Origin: Lumbricus rubellus
Lineage: Eukaryota; Annelida; Clitellata; Crassiclitellata; Lumbricidae
NCBI GenBank assembly: GCA_945859605.1
Contig: OX243816.1
Coordinates: 41,383,819 to 41,447,818, forward strand
DNA: 64,000 nt
Reading direction: 5' to 3'
The notes under the pieces were generated by a model. It was not told where the DNA came from and ran no database searches. It worked only from the letters and a program-made list of their open reading frames with translations. A program made the translations under genes and the position numbers. Positions 57,421 through 64,000 of this stretch are shown piece after piece. Each line of letters opens with the position of its first letter. Position 1 is the first letter of the stretch.

Positions 57421-58443
57421 AGTCATACGTTGTTTTGCCTTCGCTAGAGAATATTGTGGAGTCATGTGTGCTTCTATTTAAGCCGTTATCTGATGCATCA
57501 GCTATCTTGACTATGTCAACTGATCTCGACTGTAATTATCTGCAGAATGTTCTTGCCCATCTTTGGGAGTAAACAATAACGATAGGCCTTCTGCATGTGA
57601 GATTTTTTAGCAGAACTTTTGTTCCGAGAACAGTTCAAATGGCATTAACGTAGCAGCTGGGCGTTTTAAAAATTAGGAATTTTGGTTGTAATACAATAGT
57701 TATTTGTGTGGTATTGGTCTTTTCAAGCTAGCAGTTGTATCCTGGTGGAATTGTAATAACAAAAACCAATTTTTACTGTTTCTGATATTCGTTCTTGATA
57801 ATGCTTTTACTTGGTCCAAATGACGAATCAGGATTTGCAGTTTCTTGTTGGGTTTACCGAAAGATGTTTCTAAACTGACGACATTTATGGTTCAGCTTCT
57901 AATTTGAGCTTTTTGCTACATGAGCTTAGTTGGCACATTTGTTGCGGAAAGTTAAAATGTTGTACGAAAATGCAATCGGGATTTTCTATTGAGGAATGGA
58001 ATTTTTTGTTAAATTTTCGTCATTCTTACCATTTGTTTTTAAGTACTTAGGAGTTTAGCTGACGTGATTGGTTTTGTATAGTGTTTGGATGTATATTAAA
58101 AGAATAACATGTCCAAGCCACTCTGAATTGAAATGTCGTGTGTGGTTTTATTTTACGTGTGGTTATTTTTTGCATGTTTTAAACGTGTTGCATAATGTCG
58201 TAATCATCATTTCAGTTGACCCAATATTTTTAAAGTTTCGTTTGTCCAAAGGAAGCAGTTCGGTGGAATGGTAATGGGTATTGGAAAACGAATTAAAGCC
58301 TTGCAGTATTGGCACTACATCCAAGATAGTTTGCTAACCTATTAGTTGGTTTTTGTGCATTGATACTCAATACTGAGAACATTTAGATTTGTCGAAATTC
58401 GTACGACAGGAATGTAGTTTGACAGTTGGGAGATGTTTTAGAT

Positions 58444-58752
58444 CACTGGTTCCCAACCTTTTTGTGGCCACTTTTTCTTAGTTAAAGGACATTAGGGGGC
58501 CACAATGCTAAAAGTTATTTAACTAAAAGCAAATAAAATTGTTTTAATTGATTCAAAATAGAATGTTTGATGTTATTTATAGACATCAAAAAATAATAAT
58601 TTATATTAGAAAATAATTGTGTTCTATCCTGTGAAAATTGTCAAATTTTCATACATTTTTTTCTTCGAGAGATGAGGGTCAATTTTGAGGCCTGACGGGC
58701 CATTTCTTTAGGCCTGGCAGGCCACTTTTGGGCCACCGGTTGGGAACTGCTG
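58444..58752. mobile_element. hAT-type MITE with perfect 8-bp TSD
   Basis: Left end CACTGGTTCCCAACC and right end GGTTGGGAACTGCTG are inverted repeats. TTTTAGAT flanks it at 58436-58443 and 58753-58760. 309 bp, with internal GGGCCA and GGCCAC words near both ends. The TGGTTCCCAACC terminus is typical of hAT/Charlie-like elements. Confidence 0.88.
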
Positions 58753-59098
58753 TTTTAGATGGTTGGGTTATGGAGAACCTTGGCATGTTTTGAGTTGGCA
58801 TATCAGACCCTTGATGATTAAAAACTAACAATAAAAGTTGTGGAGAGAACTGGCTTTGAGGTGTAGTTTAGATTTTCAGCATGAAGTGGCTTTAGTGTTC
58901 ACTTGAAATGTGTTAAATAATGGTATAATTGTGGTATTCATGTTTTTATCTATGTATATAAAATGTATCTATCTCTTCTCTGAACGTCTCTTAAACAGGC
59001 AGCAAGATTATGTACAGACTTTTAGATTTTTATAGATTTAGACGTGACTGTAGTCGGCGAATTTTATACGGAAATGTACAGTTTGTAAATTCTGTTGC

Positions 59099-59104
59099 AA
59101 TAAA
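59099..59104 (+). terminator. Candidate FOXN polyadenylation signal
   Basis: AATAAA followed within 25 bp by a GT-rich stretch (TGTGTATGTCTGTTGTC). Confidence 0.5.
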
Positions 59105-59229
59105 TGCTGTGTATGTCTGTTGTCATTTGTCTTTTCAAGCGACCAGTTGTATCTTCGTGGAAGTGTAATAACAAAACAGTTTCTGATGATGATTTCACTA
59201 GGTCCAAATGATCTTTTTCATTCATTCAT

Positions 59230-59330
59230 TCTAGAATTTATATAGTGCTTCTTCAAGGGGACTTCTCAGAAGCGCTCCCGACTCTAGCACAGCTAAAAAG
59301 GACAGTTTTTGATAATTGGTCCTGCACATT
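59230..59330 (-). repeat. Inverted LINE/SINE tail with ATTC run
   Basis: CATTCATTCATTC then AATTTATATAGTGCTTCTTC and CTTCTCAGAAGCGCTCCCGA: the shared tail reversed. Confidence 0.75.
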
Positions 59331-61421
59331 CTCAGTCTGGCCTGGCTGTTGATGCTTTTCAACAGGGTTGAGGTATGTAAAATTTACTATGGGGGATGCC
59401 TTGTACTGTTAAGAAATAGTACTTTACAATTTAATGGGAGCTTGTTTAATCTTTTAAATGAGTTCCCGCATCAAATACCAACTTACCCTAAAAGTTCAGA
59501 ACTCTTGTAATAGCTAGACTTTCTACTGGGGTTTTTAACTGAGGTGAATTGGAAATAATTGAATTAAATATTTGAGTTCTCTTTTGATGTAAAAATTCAC
59601 AATTACATGTAGTTGGAAAGCACAACTTCATGCAACATTTGATTAACAAAATTTTGCAATCAAAGCAATCACCACAGAATCCTAAGCAGCAGAAGTTCAT
59701 GTAATAATTTGTAATTTATATAAAATAAACAGAAATCAGATTTGCTTACATACTTATTCACAGCACAAAATCCATAAACCAACTTCTTTCAGTCTTAAAA
59801 CATAATTTTTAGCATCAATAAAAAATATATTTATACATAGTTCAAAAACTGATTCAGGTTCTACTCACGAATGAGTAGGTAAGTGTTTCATACCAGTTTT
59901 CTTACACAATTAAATCAATTTGTAAACAGGTTACATAATTTCTGCTACAAAATGCTACAATACAGAGTCAATTTTTCAACAAATCCCAATCTTCAGGCAT
60001 GACAATGGAATTCTCTAAAACAGCGGTTTTCAAACTTAGGTTTTGTTGAACAAGAGTTACTGGTGTGCTACTGGCCACTAAGGGTAGCCTGTGACATTTC
60101 TAAATTAAAGGTACCATAGGCATAGGATAGCTAGAAACACATGTATGGTGTATAATAGCTGATCCAAGAAAGATGGATATAAACTCAGAAACTGAATCCT
60201 TCAAATTCTTTCTCTACCACTAGAGTACGTGAGTCACTTTTTGAAAACCGCTGCTCTAAAAGTTCTCTATCCAATGCATCGGTCCAATTACCACGATGGC
60301 TTGCCACTGACTTTGTAAAAATTACAAAACCAGATTTCAAATACACATCGCTTCTAACTGGAAAGTAAAATGAAAAACTGGCCAGCCCAGAACTGTAGAA
60401 ACAAAATCTTCTGCGGTAAATGAGACGCTACTAGCTAGGCTCCCTTGTGCACAGAAAACACGAGGAAGGGCCTAAATCCTGTCAATCATCACAGCACAAC
60501 GATCTAAATTATAATTCATATGGCACCTTTAAAGAGTCTTTTGTAAGAATGCCACTCTTTGAACATCACTCTTAAATAAACACTTATAAGATACATTCCT
60601 TACGCCAGGGAATCAGTGGCGACGTCAGCTATACCATTTCAGCAGGTCGTGTCAGGGTCATCATAGGTATCAAGCAGGTAGAAGTAGCAAATGTAAAGAA
60701 GACAGGGCCTTTTAAGAAATTTTTAGAACTGCACAACCCCTTATTTCCCTTCCCATCCTCCCTGACAAATTAGTCTAATTAGGAGAAAACGACCCCTTTA
60801 AACCATTTCTGATTGCATGGAAGTGCTTCTAAAAATGCACAACATCCATTCTTAGCAATGTGCATTTTGGGTCTAACTGCACACTAAAAAAGCCCTAAAA
60901 GAAGATATTAAAATTCCAAAGAATTGTTGACATGTCAAAAAGCAGGCCAGAGGTAAAATAGGCAGTACTACGTCAAATGACCTGTCACGACCTACGGTAG
61001 CGCCGCCGTCACTGCAGGGTGCTACATTTAAGAACTTCACACTTTTAAACACGAAACCATTAAACAATATTACACACATTTTGCTCAACTTAATAACTGT
61101 GTCTACAACAGCATTGTAATTTAGGCATCTGATGACAATGTCTCCACACAAAATGGACTACAGAGATGCCAAACTGGGTTCCACAATCAGCGAGAACAAT
61201 GCAGAGATAGATCATCCATCAAAGACTGGGGGGTGGGGGGGGATACCGACCCCCCATGTGAAGCCAAGGTTAAATGTGCATAATTGGGTTAAAGCAATAT
61301 ACAACCTGCTTGCCCTCTGAGAAACATCTTACATCAAGCACAGACGTGCAATATTCTACACCACGAAAAGGATTAATAACAAGTCCAGACGGCAACCACC
61401 AATCACACGCACGGCAACCGA
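59330..61421. other. Probable RAS 3' UTR and spacer to FOXN
   Basis: No coding text supported on either strand. Its position directly after the RAS stop codon on the minus strand suggests a long RAS 3' UTR. It contains one hAT-type element (60021-60253). I did not find a confident polyadenylation signal for RAS. Confidence 0.45.
60021..60253. mobile_element. hAT-type MITE with perfect 8-bp TSD
   Basis: Left end CAGCGGTTTTCAAA and right end TTTGAAAACCGCTG are a 14-bp perfect inverted repeat; CTCTAAAA flanks at 60013-60020 and 60254-60261. 233 bp, non-coding. Confidence 0.92.
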
Positions 61422-63343
61422 TTACAGAATGACGCACTTCCTTTTCTTCTTCTTATTCGGGTTCTTGTCTTTCTTATCCTTCTACAGAAACAAACAAAAC
61501 ACAAAACTGAATTCGGCAAATCAAGTAAAAAGACATGGTCCCTAGTATGTATAAATAAGACCAAGTTGTAAATGTGACCATAAAACAATGCGTCACGTAG
61601 CGGCATAGAAATATTAGTTTGTCCCACGAGCTACGACCACTATTGCTCAAACTCGATCCTTTACCATCCTTCGCCCTCCTTATGAACGCTACTGAGCAAT
61701 CGAGAGTGAAGGAATTGCGCAGGGTCCCTATGTGGTGGCTTGAAGTGAATTCGAACCTGCAACCTTTCAGCTCCAAGGCACGCAACAAACCCACCACCAC
61801 ACCCCAAGCAAGCCTATTCCTGCTTGCACTTCAATAGTTGCAGATCTAACATAAAACAATTGCTTTAAACGTGGGGTTTATATGCTTTCTAATTGCATTC
61901 AGGGTTTACATATTTCCTAATTTCTCTGACAACGACATAGACTTACATATTTCCTAATTTCTCTGACAATGACTTACATATTTCCTAATTTCTCTGACAT
62001 AGACTTACATATTTCCTAATTTCTCTGACAAGGGTGTAGAAGGCATCGTCGACGCCCTGTCGAGTTTTCGCCGACGTTTCAATGTACGGAATATTGTACG
62101 AGTCCGCCTTCATCTTGCCCTGCTTTGTCTCCACCGTCCGCGATGGCAGATCCACTTTGTTGCCAACCACTGGAAAAGAAAAATCTCTAAAAACTATGCA
62201 TGCACTCGTGATTCTCGATGTTCCCAAAACACCCACAACTGCCCATCAATGAACTGCCCCGTCAAACAAACAATGAAATGCCCCGTCAAACAAACAATGA
62301 AATGCCCCGTCAAACAAACAATGAAATGCCGTGTCAATCAATGAATTGCCTTGAGAAACAATCAATGAACTGCCCCATCAATCAACAAATTGCCTTGACA
62401 AACAATCAATGAACTGCCCTGTCAATCTATGAACTGCCATCTATGAACTGCCCTGTCAATCCATCAATGCACTGCCCTGTCAATCAATTAACATTCCATT
62501 AACCCTTACCACTCAGATTAATAATTAATCGGCCCAAATATGTCCAGTGAGAGCACACTCATGAGTGTTAAAGGTTAACGAGATGATCATTCCTTGATTG
62601 GTTGCTACGTGTCTGAGTGAGACAGCTAGTGGAGGCCAACTCCAGCTGCATTTCATGAATATTTTTAAGTCATTGGAATATCTAAGGCTTACTGGAATAT
62701 CTCAAGACCAATGGAACATGAAAAGAAGGCTATGAAAGAATCTTACAGGTCAAAGGACTACCTAAGACAGGGGTGTCAAAGAGTTGGCCCGCGGGCCATT
62801 TCTGGCCCGCCGACGATTTTTTTCTGGCCCGCGGAGCCTTCCCTAAAGATTAAAAAATTATTTAAAATGTTTTCAAAATTTAATAAGAAGCGAAAAGTGG
62901 GCATTGAATCAAGAAAATCAAGATCTTTTCGCAATATTTGGACTTTTCTGGGAATTGGCTGACCAAGCCCGGACCTCCATCTCAGATTACTACCCAATTT
63001 TGCTCAGGAGCTTCGACACCCTGGCCCGCCACTTGCTAGAAAATGTTCACACTGGCCCGCCACTTGTTGGAAGATGTTCAAACTGGCCCGCCACTAAAAA
63101 AGGTTTGACACCCCTGACCTAAGACCACAGGAACATCTTAAGACCACTGGAATATCTAAAGACCATTGATGGAGTATCAAAGAGTCTGAATTATCTTAGG
63201 GCCGTAGAATGAGCACCTGTAGGCATTTCTAAAGATCACTAAAATTAAGGATCAACTAAAGACCAAGATTTGAATTTCTTGAAGACAATTGCAATTTACT
63301 TACAGACCATAGGAACTTCATCTGCATCCTTGACACGTTTTAT
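61422..63343 (-). CDS. RAS: Ras small GTPase, last three coding exons
   Basis: Membrane-bound GTPase switch of growth-factor signalling. Minus-strand exons: 63343-63304 (40 bp), 62169-62009, 61481-61422, in frame. By KRAS numbering they cover residues 100 onward: [13 protein letters not shown], then [17 protein letters not shown] (G4 NKxD), [20 protein letters not shown] (G5 SAK), REIRKY, then [15 protein letters not shown] and CAAX box CVIL with the stop. Exons for residues 1-99 (P-loop, switches) lie beyond the window end. The hypervariable region is polybasic without an extra cysteine, like KRAS4B, so membrane binding by prenyl plus charge is expected; the final Leu favours geranylgeranylation. 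The NKxD box has Val where most Ras proteins have Cys118. The donor after REIRKY sits in a tandem repeat that offers competing donors. Confidence 0.93.
61625..61805 (-). mobile_element. tRNA-derived SINE, inverted, in RAS intron
   Basis: On the minus strand: GTGTGGTGGTGGGTTTGTTG (A-box region), GCTGAAAGGTTGCAGGTTCG and AATTCACTTCAAGCCACC (B box at plus-strand 61748-61762), then ...GGGACCCTGCGCAATTCC. Same family as 29345-29550; the tail is lost. Confidence 0.75.
61902..62035. repeat. Tandem repeat of the RAS exon end and splice donor
   Basis: On the RAS strand, TCAGAGAAATTAGGAAATAT followed by GTAAGT occurs with donors at 62008-62003, 61977-61972 and 61946-61941 (31-bp period), with a fourth diverged copy (GTAAAC) near 61909-61904. 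The first is the true exon end; the others lie in the intron. Confidence 0.93.
62235..62480. repeat. 24-bp minisatellite grading into CAATCAATGAACTGCC repeats
   Basis: Three near-perfect units of GAAATGCCCCGTCAAACAAACAAT-type text, then diverged shorter units to about 62480, in the RAS intron. Confidence 0.9.
62499..62578. mobile_element. TTAA-bounded mini-hairpin 9 (RAS intron)
   Basis: 80 bp from TTAACCCTTACCACTCA to TGAGTGTTAAAGGTTAA; arms imperfect. Confidence 0.75.
62768..63116. mobile_element. hAT-type MITE with perfect 8-bp TSD
   Basis: Left end CAGGGGTGTCAAA and right end TTTGACACCCCTG are a 13-bp perfect inverted repeat; ACCTAAGA flanks at 62760-62767 and 63117-63124. 349 bp; the interior has repeated TGGCCCGC words, including two ACTGGCCCGCCACTTG units. 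No transposase. It lies in the RAS intron, 188 bp from the 40-bp exon. Confidence 0.93.
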
Positions 63344-64000
63344 CTACGACACAAAAAGTCATTTAAAATAAATCTCAAGTCTAGCCAAATCATAAAAGAA
63401 AAAAGTCAATAGAAAAACATAAAATTTATACCACACACCAGCAGCACCATCTGCTTCAAAATTTCATGTTGTATCATCATGGCCAAGTATTGTATTCTAT
63501 TAAAACATTCATAAAGTGCCACTGGTCCACTAGTAAGGTGAGCAGTACAAAGGCGCTTCCAGTGCACCAGGCCACGAGAGAAAAAACAGGTTTTGAGAAA
63601 GCCAACACAGGTGGCAGGGTTACCAGCGAGAATTTGAGATCAAGTAGATTGAAAATGCAAGTCTAAGTGAACTTATTTTTGCATGTTTGCGGTGTAAATC
63701 ATTGGTGATCGTTAATAACATGCCTACATTACATTGGGATGATGTGTATGATTTTAAAACACTTGATTTCTGATCGGTTCTATAGATGATGTATGTTTGT
63801 TATTATGTCTGCACAACAGAGTGCGGATATCAATTGGTCAATAAAAGAATATTCATATCTTATTAACGTTGTTAGCAAGCTTGGCCAACAGGGCAGCCAG
63901 TGGAAACCAAAGCTAAACAATGATACATCTACATTAACCCTTTGCCCATTCACTTTTCCCGTTAAGCCCGTGTTTTCAGCGGATATTCTCGGGGCAAACG
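63344..64000. other. RAS intron, upstream part
   Basis: No further RAS exon found. It holds an inverted LINE/SINE-like tail (about 63490-63560, CATTCATAAAGTGCCACTGG ... AAGGCGCTTCCAG) and, at the end, a partial TTAA hairpin. Confidence 0.5.
63934..64000. mobile_element. TTAA-bounded mini-hairpin 10, cut by the window end
   Basis: Starts TTAACCCTTTGCCCATTC and continues CCCGTTAAGCCCGTGTTTTC, AGCGGATATTCTCGGGGCAA. It is the reverse-orientation counterpart of the element at 22270-22349; the right arm lies past the window. Confidence 0.8.

Larger units (their letters stand above)
56045..59110 (+). other. FOXN 3' untranslated region (putative)
   Basis: After the TGA at 56042-56044 no conserved coding text is seen. 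An AATAAA at 59099-59104 followed by TGCTGTGTATGTCTGTTGTC (GT-rich) makes a good cleavage site about 3.05 kb after the stop. The interval holds a TTAA hairpin, an inverted LINE tail and a hAT-type element. Confidence 0.5.

Overview
This is a eukaryotic, multi-intron window from an animal, most likely a marine invertebrate. Support: metazoan families (nicotinic receptor, FOXN1/4 forkhead, Ras), introns mostly 0.3-1 kb, abundant tetranucleotide microsatellites, many short DNA-transposon and LINE/SINE remnants, and scattered AGGCCTA words. An ambulacrarian or other invertebrate deuterostome fits, but a lophotrochozoan cannot be excluded from sequence alone.

Layout. 1-4223: repeat-rich DNA before the first visible exon of a nicotinic acetylcholine receptor alpha-type subunit (+, 3' part only, exons 4224-7908). 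7909-12367: intergenic DNA with transposon debris and a cluster of nuclear-receptor-like half-sites. 12368-44352: a complete 43-exon CKAP5/XMAP215/chTOG gene (+, 2079 codons by my exon model, every junction in frame). 45452-47326: a DUSP3-like dual-specificity phosphatase (-, three coding exons). 47327-50745: divergent spacer. 50746-56044: a FOXN1/FOXN4-type forkhead gene (+, seven coding exons) with a long 3' region to about 59.1 kb. 61422-63343: the last three coding exons of a Ras GTPase (-), the rest lying beyond the window.

The genes are unrelated housekeeping or developmental genes, not an operon or functional cluster: CKAP5 and DUSP converge, DUSP and FOXN diverge, FOXN and RAS converge. 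The unusual content is structural. (i) There is a family of about 70-82 bp TTAA-bounded palindromes with TTAACCCTTT-type ends; one is split by an RTE-like LINE whose 8-bp target duplication lets the 82-bp empty site be inferred. (ii) Short tandem duplications sit exactly on gene landmarks: the RAS splice donor, the CKAP5 exon 38 acceptor, the DUSP exon 3 acceptor, the nAChR stop codon and the CKAP5 start codon. (iii) At least four non-autonomous TIR elements have hAT-like ends and perfect 8-bp target duplications. (iv) tRNA-derived SINEs and a CR1/L2-like LINE share one 3' tail.
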